Part shown: one piece after another, positions 1 to 9,140 of the stretch
Layout: each line of letters starts with the position of its first letter
How positions within the stretch are numbered: position 1 is the first letter of the stretch
Source: Pseudomonas triticifolii
GTDB lineage: Bacteria > Pseudomonadota > Gammaproteobacteria > Pseudomonadales > Pseudomonadaceae
DNA length: 64,000 nt
NCBI RefSeq assembly: GCF_014358015.1
Contig: NZ_JACONV010000001.1
Span: 1,015,085-1,079,084 of the forward strand
Direction of reading: 5' to 3'
Position numbers and translations under genes: made by a program
The notes under the pieces: generated by a model
What the model was told of the DNA's origin: nothing
The model's database searches: none
What the model saw: only the letters and a program-made list of their open reading frames with translations

Positions 1-950
1 AACGCCAGCAACCCGCCAAAAACCCCCAGCAATACGATCACCAAAGGCAGGTTGCCGCCGCGGCTGATCAGGTATGGCTTGAGCACGTTGTCCACGCCAC
101 TGATGATGAACATGCCCCAGATGCCGAGGAACACGGCCATACCATATTCGCCCTGCCAGACCAGCCAGGCGGTGGCGGGCAGCCACACCAGTGGCGGGCC
201 CATCGGGATCAGGCTGAACAGGAAGGTCAGAATACCCAGCACCAGCGCGCCAGGAATCCCCGCAATGAGGAAACCGATCAGCGCCAGAACCGCCTGGGCT
301 GCAGCAGTGCCGATCACGCCGTTGACCACACGCTGCACCGTACCGGCGACCAGATCCAGATAATATTGCGCACGATCCCCGATAAGACGCTCCAGCAGGC
401 TGAGTACGAAGGCTGCCAGACGCGGGCCATCGCGGTAGAAGAAAAATGCGAAAACGATACTCAGGGTCAGTTCGAGGATACCGCCACCGATCTGCGCACT
501 GCGCGCCAGCAGCCAGTTGCCGACTTCGCCCAGATAGGGTTTGACCGTGGCCATGAACGCAGCGCCCTGCTGATCGATGGTGGTCCAGAACCCTACCAGC
601 CGCTCGCCCACGAACGGAATGCCCGCCAGCCACGTGGGCGGATCAGGCAGGCCATCGACCTGGACGTCCCTGATGAAGGCCGTCGCGTCACGCACATGAT
701 CGGCCAGGTTGAAACCCAGCCACACCAAAGGCGCTGCCACCAGCAACAGCCAGCACAGGCTCATGACCAGCGCCGCCAGCGACTCGCGCCCTTTGAACCA
801 GCGCGTCAGCAGGCGCATCAACGGCCAGCTGGCAAAGGCCAGCACCGCGCCCCATACCAGCGCTGACCAGAACGGTGCCATCACCCACAGGCAAGCGCCG
901 AACAGGGCCAGCAGCAGGATCTGAACCAGTAGACGATCGTTGTTGAACAT
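1..950 (-). CDS. AI-2E family transporter (YdiK/PerM-like permease), C-terminus cut by window edge
   Basis: My reading of the minus strand gives an open frame from ATG at 950 to the window edge, about 316 codons with no stop. The product starts MFNNDRLLVQILLL and is very hydrophobic, with several membrane segments, an N-terminal pair, a hydrophilic central loop and a cluster of C-terminal helices. The stretch AFFFYRDGPRL and the late LFSLIPMGPPLVWLPA fit the AI-2E/UPF0118 exporter-like permease family (usually 340-370 residues), so only the last few dozen residues are missing. Family members are inner-membrane proteins with mostly unproven substrates. The start is preceded by AGGTCC, a weak ribosome site. 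The family is fairly sure; the substrate is unknown. Confidence 0.85.
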   Translation of the reverse strand, partial: MFNNDRLLVQILLLALFGACLWVMAPFWSALVWGAVLAFASWPLMRLLTRWFKGRESLAALVMSLCWLLLVAAPLVWLGFNLADHVRDATAFIRDVQVDGLPDPPTWLAGIPFVGERLVGFWTTIDQQGAAFMATVKPYLGEVGNWLLARSAQIGGGILELTLSIVFAFFFYRDGPRLAAFVLSLLERLIGDRAQYYLDLVAGTVQRVVNGVIGTAAAQAVLALIGFLIAGIPGALVLGILTFLFSLIPMGPPLVWLPATAWLVWQGEYGMAVFLGIWGMFIISGVDNVLKPYLISRGGNLPLVIVLLGVFGGLLA

Positions 951-1040
951 GAAGGACCTGCAAAAAGGATCGGAAGTGGCGAGCATAAAGACGAACACGG
1001 CTGGCGTCAGCCGTATTCGCCATGGACAGGAAACAGACCG

Positions 1041-1871
1041 CTAGCGAATCACTTCGATGGACAGGCCTTTTTTATCGGCACTGACGGTTTCCAGCCGTGC
1101 CGCACGCACGCCTTTGGCGATCAGTGCATCACGCCAGACAGCCGCGTTGGCACCAGACACCGTGGTGCGCAAGGTGCTGTCCAGATTGAGACCGCGCGAG
1201 ATCAGCGTTACCCAGGCGTCTTGAGGTTCACCGCCCAGCCTTGGCAGATCGAGCTTGCCGGTGCTTTTGAGCTGACGCAGCAAGGTAGCCGAGGTGGGGA
1301 GCACATCGCCCAGCGGTGCGACGGACTCGAATTGCTCGACGTGCAGATAGGCGCGACGATTGCCACGCGTGATGCTGTAGAGCGCAACCAGCGTGTCGGT
1401 GTCGGGCTCGGCAAGGCGTAACAGCAGGTAGGCCTGCCGGTCGTCAGCGCCATACAGCTTGGCATTGCCGAACACCTCGTTGGCCCACAGGCTGCTTTCA
1501 CCACAGTCACGTGCCTGGCACCAGAACAGCAGTTCGGCACCTTGCTGTTGCAGGGCTTCACGCGCAGCAGTAAAGGCGTCGTCGGCAGAGTGCTCGGCAG
1601 GCAGCTGGTAAGTGACCGAGGTCAGATTGCCTCGCGCACTGACCTGGCCATCGAAGCGCAACTGGCCACTGATCTTGCGGACCGAGCCCAAGGGGTAGAC
1701 ACGTTCGAGTTCAGCGCGGGGGCGATAGTCGACGATTTCCGTATCCGCCAGACGCGGCAGGATCTGCAGATCCTGACTACCCGGCAGATCAGCGGCACCG
1801 ACCATGGCGCTGAATATCGACGCCCAGAGAGCAACGAATGGAACACTGGATACACGCATGAGTGCTCTCAT
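1041..1871 (-). CDS. DUF4892 domain-containing secreted protein
   Basis: Encodes about 276 residues from ATG at 1871; a second ATG at 1859 gives an equally good signal peptide. The N-terminus is a typical Sec signal (MRVSSVPFVALWASIFSAM, then VGAADLPGSQD), so the mature protein should be periplasmic or outer-membrane associated. The body resembles the DUF4892 family of Pseudomonas: a D(L/I)xxLPRxxD-like start, a cysteine pair in the sequence LFWCQARDCGESSLW that could form a disulfide, and a repeated beta-rich C-terminal half. The function is not known. The minus-strand neighbours, a permease and hydrolases, do not suggest a pathway. A longer in-frame start at 1919 is possible but would bury the signal peptide. 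Confidence 0.75.
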   Translation of the reverse strand: MRALMRVSSVPFVALWASIFSAMVGAADLPGSQDLQILPRLADTEIVDYRPRAELERVYPLGSVRKISGQLRFDGQVSARGNLTSVTYQLPAEHSADDAFTAAREALQQQGAELLFWCQARDCGESSLWANEVFGNAKLYGADDRQAYLLLRLAEPDTDTLVALYSITRGNRRAYLHVEQFESVAPLGDVLPTSATLLRQLKSTGKLDLPRLGGEPQDAWVTLISRGLNLDSTLRTTVSGANAAVWRDALIAKGVRAARLETVSADKKGLSIEVIR

Positions 1872-1998
1872 TGGCAGACAGACAGAAAGAAGGCGTGGGT
1901 GGCAGTGCCGACAAGGCAATCAGGCAAGGGGTTGGGTTGGTCCATCGTGGTTGGCTCCTGTTTCAACCTGCTCAGCGTCGGCAGTTGCCGACCTCAAG

Positions 1999-2853
1999 TC
2001 AAGGAGCAGCGAAGAAGCGATTGAAACAGCGTGCAACAGCGCACGCGCCCTCCTCGTCATCCAGATGCAGATGGTGCCCGCCTGGCAGGGTCTCGATCGC
2101 GAAAGGCAGCGTATCCATCACGTCGTGTTTTTTCGCCAGCATGCCCTCGCGAGCAATGACCAGTTGTGTCGGACAACGCACATTATTGATGAATGCCATC
2201 GCCTGCTGATGAGTCAGGCGTGTCGCCGAAGGCAAGGTCAATCGGCTGTCGCTGCGCCAGGTGTACCCGCCAGGCACGGGCATCAGCCCACGCTGAGCCA
2301 GTAACTCGGCGGCTTCCCGGCTGACCGCAACCACACCTTTCATGCGTGCCTGAATGGCCCGATCCTGATCCTGATACACCGGTTTTTTCTTGTTCGGCAA
2401 TGCCAGTTGCGCCTGCAACGCAGCCCCCATGCGTTCGGCGACAGCATCGGCATCACCCGTCAGTGGAGCCAGACCGTCGATCAACGCCAGGTGCGTGACC
2501 CGCTCGGGCAGCGCGCCTGCCAGCATGACCGAAATGATCGCCCCCAGCGAATGACCGAGCAGCGCGAATCGCGACCAGCCCAGTTGTTCAGCGACCCGCA
2601 GCACGTCGTAGGCATAGTCGGCCAACGCGTAGGACGCGCCAGGCGGGCGATGATCGGAATGACCATGCCCGGCCAGGTCAAGCGCCACGATGCGCAGCCC
2701 CTCCAGTCGGGGAGCCAGTCGCGCAAAACTGTTGGCGTTATCCAGCCAGCCATGCAGCGCGATGACCGGCGTCCCATGCTCGGGGCCGAACAGGTGCGCC
2801 GCCAGCTCGATATGCCCAAGGCTCAGGCGCACTTCCTCGACCGGACACTTCAT
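1999..2853 (-). CDS. alpha/beta hydrolase (first of a coupled pair)
   Basis: A 284-residue alpha/beta hydrolase fold enzyme. The oxyanion-hole motif ALHGWLDNA lies near residue 33, the nucleophile elbow GHSLGA places the catalytic serine at about residue 102, and the late motif GGHHLHLDD supplies the histidine. No signal peptide is visible, so it is probably cytoplasmic. Substrate cannot be read from sequence; relatives are annotated as lipases, esterases or haloalkane dehalogenase-like proteins. Its ATG overlaps the stop of the upstream hydrolase by four bases (ATGA at 2850-2853), which indicates translational coupling and a shared role. Confidence 0.85.
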   Translation of the reverse strand: MKCPVEEVRLSLGHIELAAHLFGPEHGTPVIALHGWLDNANSFARLAPRLEGLRIVALDLAGHGHSDHRPPGASYALADYAYDVLRVAEQLGWSRFALLGHSLGAIISVMLAGALPERVTHLALIDGLAPLTGDADAVAERMGAALQAQLALPNKKKPVYQDQDRAIQARMKGVVAVSREAAELLAQRGLMPVPGGYTWRSDSRLTLPSATRLTHQQAMAFINNVRCPTQLVIAREGMLAKKHDVMDTLPFAIETLPGGHHLHLDDEEGACAVARCFNRFFAAP

Positions 2854-3671
2854 GCCGGGGTTTTCTCTGCGTGACGTGTCGCGCTGCGGGCATCCCAGCG
2901 CCTGAACAATGATTTGAGCAATTGCGCCGTTTCATCCGGCCGTTCCAGTGGAAACATGTGCCCTCCCGGCATCGACAGGTATTCGCCTTCGCGCATGCGC
3001 CTGGCCAGATAGCCATGGTGCGGCATGATCACACGGCTTTGCTTGCCACGCACCATCGCCAGCGGCACCTTGAGCTGCCGCGACGGCAAAGGACTGGTGT
3101 GCGGAATACTGCGGTAGATGCTGATCTCGGTCGCGGGATCGAAGCGCAGGCGCAACTGCTCGCCATCCGCCTGCAGGCCGTGTTGCAGGTACGCATCCAG
3201 GCACTCGGGATCGAAACGGCGAAACAGCGTCTTGCTGGCGAAATAGGCACGGGCCGACTCAAGGTCAGCAAACGCCTCGCGACGTCCAAGCGTTCGACCG
3301 GCAGGCGTAATACGATCAATGAATCCAAGGCGCTTGGCCGCACGAATGAACAACTGATCAGCCAGGCTGAGCACCGGTGAATCAAGCATCACCACGCCTC
3401 GGTACAGCTCAGGGCAACGCAACGCGGCATGCAAATGCAGCACGCCACCCAGCGAATGCCCTACGCCCCACACAGGGCCATCCTGCTCGCGCAGATGGTG
3501 AATCAGCTCATCGACCAGATTCAGCCAGTTGTCGTCCACCGGAAAACGCGGGTCATGGGCATGCTGTTCCAGATGCGCCACTGCGTATTCCGGCGCCAGC
3601 CCGGCGAACAGCTTGCCGTAGGTGGCCGAGGGGAAGCCGTTGGCGTGGGCGAAGAACACGGGCTGGGGCAT
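2850..3671 (-). CDS. alpha/beta hydrolase (second of a coupled pair)
   Basis: About 273 residues from ATG at 3671 (MPQPVFFAHANGFPSATY). The open frame extends upstream to 3857, but that extension overlaps the thioesterase gene and is low-complexity, so the internal start is preferred. FFAHANGFP is the oxyanion region and GVGHSLGG puts the catalytic serine at about residue 73; MPGGHMFPLERP near the end supplies the histidine. It is the upstream partner of the next hydrolase, coupled by an ATGA overlap. The two are diverged paralogues of the same fold and probably act in one process, which the sequence does not identify. Confidence 0.85.
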   Translation of the reverse strand: MPQPVFFAHANGFPSATYGKLFAGLAPEYAVAHLEQHAHDPRFPVDDNWLNLVDELIHHLREQDGPVWGVGHSLGGVLHLHAALRCPELYRGVVMLDSPVLSLADQLFIRAAKRLGFIDRITPAGRTLGRREAFADLESARAYFASKTLFRRFDPECLDAYLQHGLQADGEQLRLRFDPATEISIYRSIPHTSPLPSRQLKVPLAMVRGKQSRVIMPHHGYLARRMREGEYLSMPGGHMFPLERPDETAQLLKSLFRRWDARSATRHAEKTPA

Positions 3672-3796
3672 GCCGGTACACTCAAAGGCTGGACGAGTAA
3701 CGATTGTGCGCACCGGTCCAGACCCACGGCAATGATTGGAACTGCCATCGAAGGTGTCACTCCGGCCATCGCGTAGCGACAATGCCATGGCCTCAC

Positions 3797-4240
3797 TCAG
3801 CGAGCAGGCGGCTCCTGGCCATGCGGCACCACCGCGACGGTCAGTCGCGAGATACAACTCAATTTGCCTTCATCAGTCGTGATCCGAATATCCCAGACGT
3901 GAGTGGTACGACCGATATGCACAGGGCGCACGACTCCGGTGACACGCCCTGAACGCACGCCACGCAGGTGGTTAGCGTTGACCTCAAGCCCTACGCAGAA
4001 GAATTTGCTTGAATCGATCAACAGGTAGCTGGCCATTGAACCCAGCGACTCGGCGAGCACCACCGACGCCCCGCCGTGCAGCAGCCCGAACGGTTGATGG
4101 GTGCGCGGATCGACCACCATGCTGGCGGTCAGGGAGTCTTCGGTGAACGATTCGAAGCGGATATCCAGCACTTCGCCGATGGTGTTCTTCTGCGCCTTCA
4201 TCAGGGCGTCTATATCAGGTGTTACACGCCATACACTCAT
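3797..4240 (-). CDS. hotdog-fold thioesterase (PaaI/YdiI type)
   Basis: A 147-residue hotdog-fold acyl-CoA thioesterase. The start at 4240 (MSVWRVTPDIDALMKAQ) is chosen because AAGGATTGAGC precedes it. The diagnostic motif HGGASVVLAESLGSMAS contains the family's helix-borne catalytic acid, and THQPFGLLHGG just before it is typical of the PaaI/YdiI branch (YdiI acts on 1,4-dihydroxy-2-naphthoyl-CoA and other acyl-CoAs). No signal peptide, so cytoplasmic. A hairpin with outer arms CACGTC/GACGTG (4281-4319) lies between it and sixA and overlaps the end of sixA. Substrate is not determinable here. Confidence 0.88.
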   Translation of the reverse strand: MSVWRVTPDIDALMKAQKNTIGEVLDIRFESFTEDSLTASMVVDPRTHQPFGLLHGGASVVLAESLGSMASYLLIDSSKFFCVGLEVNANHLRGVRSGRVTGVVRPVHIGRTTHVWDIRITTDEGKLSCISRLTVAVVPHGQEPPAR

Positions 4241-4310
4241 GCTCAATCCTTTTTTATGGTGGGGTGACGCTGGTGGCTCACACGTCAAGCGCCCGCCAGG
4301 GCGGGCCCGC

Positions 4311-4766
4311 TCAGACGTGGCGAATACTGTTGAGGTGCATGCCGCCCGCGACCAGGTGCTCACCTTCAAGCTCGGCAAGACTGGCAGTGCTCATCGGTTC
4401 GGCCTGCTGATAGCTGCCGTGAACCAATAGCCCGATCAGCGCACCGACCAGCGGTTGATGGCTGACCAGCAGGACTCCGTCCACGGCCAGCGCCTCCAGA
4501 TGGGCCAATACCTGGCGCGGGTCGCTGTCGGGCGTCAGCCAGGGCACGGTCACGGTCGGTTCCTCGAAGCCAAGCGATCTGTGCACCAGCTCGGCGGTCT
4601 GCTGAGCACGGACGTAAGGGCTGGCGAGCAGTTTCTGCAGCGGCTTGTCGCTCAGGTGGACAGCGCTCTTGAGCACTTCCTCCCGGCCGTGGGCAGTCAG
4701 CTCGCGTTCGGCATCGCTGCGCGCCCGGGATTGGGCTTCGCCATGACGCAGCACCCAGATCTTCAT
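4311..4766 (-). CDS. sixA: phosphohistidine phosphatase SixA
   Basis: A 151-residue histidine phosphatase of the SixA branch. The protein opens with the catalytic RHG motif (MKIWVLRHGEA; Arg7, His8) and has the family's second histidine in LLVSHQPLVGALIG. SixA removes phosphate from histidines of phosphotransfer proteins; in E. coli the targets proposed are ArcB and, more convincingly, the nitrogen PTS protein NPr. Its start overlaps the stop of the upstream DUF4389 gene by four bases (ATGA), so the two are translationally coupled and follow gpsA. The length is normal for the family. Which phosphohistidine partner is used here is unknown. Confidence 0.88.
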   Translation of the reverse strand: MKIWVLRHGEAQSRARSDAERELTAHGREEVLKSAVHLSDKPLQKLLASPYVRAQQTAELVHRSLGFEEPTVTVPWLTPDSDPRQVLAHLEALAVDGVLLVSHQPLVGALIGLLVHGSYQQAEPMSTASLAELEGEHLVAGGMHLNSIRHV

Positions 4767-5107
4767 AGCTTCGGCTCCTCATCACGCACCGGATGCGGTG
4801 CAGGCGCGACGTAATGCGCCGCTTCGCCGTCCGGCGCACGTGGCGTTGGCCAGTCGGCGAACGGCCAGGGCTTTTGGTCCGTGTGGAAGGTGCCGAAGCG
4901 ACCAATCTGTGCCAGAAACTGGCTCAGGCTGTCACCGAAGTTCATCAGGGTGCCACTCGGCGCGCCGTAGATCAGGCGGTAGCCCAATTGCACCAGCACC
5001 ACGCCTGCCAGCACCACTTCAGCGACCTGCCAGACAATGACGAACAGCAGCATCCAGAGGATGCGCAGCAGGATGGATTCGTTCTTCTGGGTGTTCGACT
5101 CGTTCAA
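4763..5107 (-). CDS. DUF4389 membrane protein
   Basis: A 114-residue protein with one or two membrane-spanning segments (roughly residues 15-50, ILLRILWMLLFVIVWQVAEV onwards) and a polar, proline-rich C-terminal tail. It matches the DUF4389 family, common in gammaproteobacteria and of unknown function. The first codon appears to be TTG at 5107, preceded by GGGAGAAGGG at good spacing; there is no ATG before the first membrane segment. It lies 25 bases after gpsA and overlaps sixA by ATGA, so the three genes form an operon. Confidence 0.8.
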   Translation of the reverse strand: MNESNTQKNESILLRILWMLLFVIVWQVAEVVLAGVVLVQLGYRLIYGAPSGTLMNFGDSLSQFLAQIGRFGTFHTDQKPWPFADWPTPRAPDGEAAHYVAPAPHPVRDEEPKL

Positions 5108-5132
5108 GACCCTTCTCCCGGATGAGGTGGTT

Positions 5133-6158
5133 TCAATTGAAGCCTGTGATTGAGATGAAATCGACGTCCGTCTTGGGTTCGGCGCGCATCAGCGCTTCGA
5201 TCACCTGGTTGAGCGTACGACCTTCGAAAAGAATGGCATGCAGACCCGCGACCAATGGCATGTAAACCTGAGCTTCCTGCGCTTTGACCTTCAGCACCTT
5301 GAGGGTGTTCACCCCTTCTGCGACCTCGCCCAGGCGCGTCACCGCCTCGTCCAGGCTCAGGCCCTGCCCCAGCGCAAAGCCGACCTGATAGTTGCGGCTT
5401 TTGGGGGACGAACACGTCACGATCAGGTCGCCCACGCCTGCTAGCCCGAGGAAGGTCATCGGGTTGGCGCCCTGAGCCACTGCGAAGCGGGTCATCTCGG
5501 CCAGCGCACGTGTGATCAGCATGCTTTTGGTGTTCTCGCCCATGTCCAGCGCCACCGCCATGCCGGCAATGATTGCGTAGACGTTTTTCAAGGCGCCCCC
5601 CAGCTCGACACCAAACCGGTCGGCGCTGGCATACACGCGAAAGGTGCGGCCATGCAAAACCGCCTGCACCTGCTGACACAATGCCTCGTCTTCGCTGGCG
5701 ACCACCGTGGCAGTCAGTGCGTGCTCGGCAATTTCCCGCGCCAGGTTGGGTCCGGACAGCACGCCGATGCGCGCCTGAGGCACGATTTCCTCAAGGATCT
5801 GGCTCATCAGCTTGAACGTCTGCGCCTCGATGCCTTTGGTCAGGCTCACCAGCATCTTGCCGCTCAGGCATTCGACATGCGGCGACAGCACGCTGCGCAA
5901 CGCACTGGACGGCAAGGCGACAAAAATCAGCTCACTGCCTTCCAGTGTTGCGGCAAGGTCAGTCACCGGCTGGACTTCCGGCCGGACCTTGATGCCCTTG
6001 AGGTAGCGCGGGTTTTCACGATTGACGCGGATCGCCTCTGCCTGCTCGGGATCACGCATCCATTGGCGAACCTGATGGCCGTTTTCGGCCAGAAGATTTG
6101 CGATGGCAGTGCCAAAGCTGCCGCCTCCAAGAACCGCTACAGGCTGCTGCGTGGTCAT
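5133..6158 (-). CDS. gpsA: NAD(P)-dependent glycerol-3-phosphate dehydrogenase
   Basis: A 341-residue GpsA, normal length. It reduces dihydroxyacetone phosphate to sn-glycerol 3-phosphate, the backbone for phospholipids. The N-terminus has the Rossmann motif [14 protein letters not shown], followed by [20 protein letters not shown] and [13 protein letters not shown] (which carries the active-site lysine), and the C-terminal domain has [14 protein letters not shown]. It is the first gene of a short operon with the DUF4389 gene and sixA. A TATAAT element on the minus strand at 6198-6203 may be its -10 box, but no convincing -35 box goes with it. Confidence 0.96.
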   Translation of the reverse strand: MTTQQPVAVLGGGSFGTAIANLLAENGHQVRQWMRDPEQAEAIRVNRENPRYLKGIKVRPEVQPVTDLAATLEGSELIFVALPSSALRSVLSPHVECLSGKMLVSLTKGIEAQTFKLMSQILEEIVPQARIGVLSGPNLAREIAEHALTATVVASEDEALCQQVQAVLHGRTFRVYASADRFGVELGGALKNVYAIIAGMAVALDMGENTKSMLITRALAEMTRFAVAQGANPMTFLGLAGVGDLIVTCSSPKSRNYQVGFALGQGLSLDEAVTRLGEVAEGVNTLKVLKVKAQEAQVYMPLVAGLHAILFEGRTLNQVIEALMRAEPKTDVDFISITGFN

Positions 6159-6468
6159 AAATCAATCCATCCTGGGCCACTGATTGGCGATGTCGGCATT
6201 ATACGGAGCGCCACGGCATCAGCCAGCGCCAAACACGTCAGACCTGCCTTCATCGTGGCCAGGCCCCACGCCAGAGCCTGCCCACACAAATAAGTTGTCT
6301 GGAAACCCGGCCCATGTCGGTTAACATACACGTACACAGCATGCATTATCGTGATGGCCGACGCCTTGGCGCAGGCGCACACAGATGCTTTGAAAAGGAT
6401 CAGGGACGTACAGGCATGGACGCATCGATCGAGTGCCAGGGGCATGCCCCTGCTGCCAGTGGCTGCCA
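6159..6468. other. gpsA / hybrid-kinase divergent intergenic region
   Basis: About 310 bases between divergent genes. A minus-strand TATAAT at 6198-6203 could serve gpsA. Towards the kinase the sequence near 6320-6345 is rich in TACA/CATGCAT repeats, but I see no clear promoter, terminator or RNA gene. Confidence 0.5.
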
Positions 6469-8394
6469 ATGAAGTTTCGTCACTGGGACATCAATACCCG
6501 CACCCAGGCCATCAGTCTCGGCCCCGCCCTGTTGCTGACGGTACTGCTGATCGGTTTCTTTACCTTCGTGCGTATCCAGGACCTGCGTCAGGAGCTCAAT
6601 CACACGGGGCAACTGATCGCCAACCAGTTGGCGCCCGCTGCCGAGCCTGGTCTTTCGATTGGCGACACCGAAGGCCTGAAAAGCCTCATTCGGGCCACAC
6701 TGTCGATGCCCGGTGTGCGCTATGTCGAAATTCAGGACAGTTCGAACACTGTGCTGGTCTACATCGATCAACCTCGAGAAAACGAGCACACCGCGCGGCA
6801 GATGGAAATGTTCCAGGCGCCTGTCCGCGCCCAGCACATGATCACCCGAAGCACGCAGCCAGACGCCACACCATCGCCGCACGATGCATCGCCACGTTAT
6901 CTGGGCCGAGTGCTGGTGGGCATGTCCAGCGAGGCGTTCAGCCGTCGTCAGCAGGAAATCCTGCTCAAGGCCGCAATCCTGGCCTTGTGTGCGCTGCTGT
7001 TCACCTTTCTGCTGGCCAGACGCCTGGCCCTGAGCCTGTCCCGCCCCATCAGTGACATGGGCGAAGCCCTCAAGGCGATCCAGAAAGGCGACTACAGGAC
7101 GCCGCTCCCGGTCAGTGACGACGCCGAACTCGGCGCACTCGCAAGGCACATCAATAACCTGGCCCAGAACCTGGACAAGGCCAGCCTGGAGCAGCAACGA
7201 TCCATGGCGCAGCTCATCCAGACCCGCGAGGAGGCAGAGCAGGCCAACCGCGCCAAGTCCGACTTTCTGGCGATGATGAGCCATGAACTGCGCACGCCCA
7301 TGAACGGCGTACTGGGCATGCTGCAACTGCTGGAAACCACGCGTATGACCGACGAGCAAAGCGAATATGCCGCGCTCGCCACCGAGTCCACGGAGCACTT
7401 GCTGCGGGTCATTAACGATATTCTGGATTTCTCTCGCATCGAGCGCGATGCACTGCAGATGGAGGGCATTGCCTTCAATCTGGCAGAACTGATCAACGCA
7501 TCCACCCACGCGTTCAATCACAACGCGCAGCAACGCAATCTGGCGCTCAATCTCTATATTCAGCCGGGCCTTGAGTCGCTCAACGTAATGGGCGACCCGA
7601 CCCGGATTCGCCAGATTCTGGTGAACCTGATCGGCAATGCCCTCAAATTCACCGAACAAGGCAGTGTCTGCGTGGAGGCTGGCTGGGTCCTGCTCGACGC
7701 CGATCACCTGCGGCTCACCTGCACAGTTCAGGACAGCGGTATCGGCATTCATGCCGACCAACTGGAGTCGATGTTCGACGCCTTCCATCAAGCCGACAGC
7801 TCCATTTCCAGGCGCTACGGCGGCACCGGCCTGGGTCTGCCCATTGCCCGTACGCTGGCCGAACGCATGGGCGGAACGTTGCAGGCGCAGAGTGAAGAAG
7901 GCACGGGCTCGCTGTTTACATTGCAAATTCCGCTGCCCGTCGCCCCGCAACAGCCTGCCGATATTCGACAACCGCTATACGCCGTCGATGCCCCCGACAA
8001 AGAACTGAACGTATTGCTGGTCGAAGATAATCCGGTGAACCGCACGGTGGTCCAGGCCATGCTGCATAACATGGGCTGTGAGGTGGAAGTGGCGGTTGAC
8101 GGTGCCCAGGCGGTGGCGATGGCCAGCATCAGGCGCTATGCGCTGATCCTCATGGACTGCCGACTGCCGGTGATGGACGGCTATGAAGCCACTCGCCGGA
8201 TTCGCGCACTGTCGGGACTGGACAGCGTGCCCATCATCGCCCTGACGGCCAATGCCTTGCAGGGTGATCGAGACGCCTGTTTACAGGCGGGCATGGATGA
8301 CTACCTTGCCAAACCCTTCAAACATGCTGATTTACAGCAGATTTTGCGACGCTGGCTATTCTTTCGGGCACCCGCGACTGGCGATAAATGCTAA
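6469..8394 (+). CDS. hybrid sensor histidine kinase/response regulator (PA1611-like)
   Basis: A 641-residue membrane hybrid kinase, taken from ATG at 6469 (MKFRHWDINTRTQAIS). Order: membrane segment at about 13-33, periplasmic sensor loop, second membrane segment at about 165-185, HAMP linker, HisKA with the phospho-accepting histidine in MSHELRTPMNG (His272), HATPase with LVNLIGNALKF, DSGIGI and GGTGLGL, then one receiver domain with VEDNPVN and the phospho-acceptor in MDCRLPVMDG (Asp563). There is no C-terminal Hpt domain, so a separate Hpt protein is needed for a complete relay. From memory, the hybrid kinase next to fabA in P. aeruginosa, PA1611, binds RetS and affects the Gac/Rsm switch; the matching position suggests orthology. 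Confidence 0.9.
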   Translation: MKFRHWDINTRTQAISLGPALLLTVLLIGFFTFVRIQDLRQELNHTGQLIANQLAPAAEPGLSIGDTEGLKSLIRATLSMPGVRYVEIQDSSNTVLVYIDQPRENEHTARQMEMFQAPVRAQHMITRSTQPDATPSPHDASPRYLGRVLVGMSSEAFSRRQQEILLKAAILALCALLFTFLLARRLALSLSRPISDMGEALKAIQKGDYRTPLPVSDDAELGALARHINNLAQNLDKASLEQQRSMAQLIQTREEAEQANRAKSDFLAMMSHELRTPMNGVLGMLQLLETTRMTDEQSEYAALATESTEHLLRVINDILDFSRIERDALQMEGIAFNLAELINASTHAFNHNAQQRNLALNLYIQPGLESLNVMGDPTRIRQILVNLIGNALKFTEQGSVCVEAGWVLLDADHLRLTCTVQDSGIGIHADQLESMFDAFHQADSSISRRYGGTGLGLPIARTLAERMGGTLQAQSEEGTGSLFTLQIPLPVAPQQPADIRQPLYAVDAPDKELNVLLVEDNPVNRTVVQAMLHNMGCEVEVAVDGAQAVAMASIRRYALILMDCRLPVMDGYEATRRIRALSGLDSVPIIALTANALQGDRDACLQAGMDDYLAKPFKHADLQQILRRWLFFRAPATGDKC

Positions 8395-8451
8395 ATTGCG
8401 GCAGTCTTGACGCCGTGATCGACCTGAAAAGCCGGTCGAACTGCAAAATTC

Positions 8452-8467
8452 AGTGCACAGGTGTACT
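8452..8467. promoter_or_regulatory. palindromic operator candidate upstream of fabA
   Basis: AGTGCACAGGTGTACT reads as AGTrCAC-nn-GTGyACT: symmetric except for one G/T wobble pair and the two central bases. It lies about 150 bases before fabA. In P. aeruginosa the TetR-type regulator DesT is known to bind upstream of fabAB and of desCB; this dyad has the right general look (AGTG...ACT), but I cannot check it against a DesT matrix. The match is inference. Confidence 0.45.
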
Positions 8468-8614
8468 TTGATTTCGCCCGTGCTGTGACTTTCACCACAA
8501 CGCAACAGTCTATGAGTAGGCTGCCGGACAGAGTCCTGGCGAATTAGTCCGCCAGGACTGGCGTTTGGGCCAGTGGCGCCCCAACCTGCCGCACAAGATC
8601 ATTGAGGAGCTCGC

Positions 8615-9130
8615 ATGACCAAACAACACGCCTTTACCCGGGAAGACCTGCTGCGCTGCAGTCGTGGCGAGCTGTTCGGCCCAGGTAACGCGCAACTGCC
8701 CGCCCCCAACATGCTGATGGTTGATCGCATTACGCACATCAGCGAAGAAGGCGGCAAGTTCGGCAAGGGTGAGTTGGTCGCCGAACTGGATATCAACCCG
8801 GACCTGTGGTTCTTTGCCTGCCATTTCGAAGGCGATCCGGTGATGCCTGGCTGCCTGGGCCTTGATGCCATGTGGCAACTGGTCGGGTTTTACCTAGGCT
8901 GGCAAGGTAACCCTGGTCGTGGACGCGCATTGGGTTCGGGCGAAGTGAAGTTTTTCGGCCAGGTCCTCCCGACCGCCAAGAAAGTCACCTATAACATTCA
9001 TATCAAACGCACCATGCGCGGCAAACTGGTCCTGGCAATCGCCGACGGCACCGTGAGCGTTGATGGTCGCGAAATCTACAGTGCCGAAGGTCTTCGCGTC
9101 GGCCTGTTCACTTCCACTGAAAATTTCTAA
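8615..9130 (+). CDS. fabA: 3-hydroxydecanoyl-ACP dehydratase/isomerase
   Basis: A 171-residue FabA of normal length. It dehydrates 3-hydroxydecanoyl-ACP and isomerises trans-2- to cis-3-decenoyl-ACP, the branch point of anaerobic unsaturated fatty acid synthesis. The active-site histidine is His70 in [15 protein letters not shown] and the partner aspartate is Asp84 in [10 protein letters not shown] good ribosome site, GAGGAG, precedes the start. fabB begins ten bases after its stop, so the two are co-transcribed, the standard Pseudomonas arrangement. The 220 bases upstream contain a dyad at 8452-8467 that may be the operator. Confidence 0.97.
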   Translation: MTKQHAFTREDLLRCSRGELFGPGNAQLPAPNMLMVDRITHISEEGGKFGKGELVAELDINPDLWFFACHFEGDPVMPGCLGLDAMWQLVGFYLGWQGNPGRGRALGSGEVKFFGQVLPTAKKVTYNIHIKRTMRGKLVLAIADGTVSVDGREIYSAEGLRVGLFTSTENF

Positions 9131-9140
9131 GGGTAATCGC

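Noticed and set aside
9060..9140. Extended N-terminus for fabB
   Set aside because: The extension lies inside fabA in another frame; the conserved protein begins at 9141.
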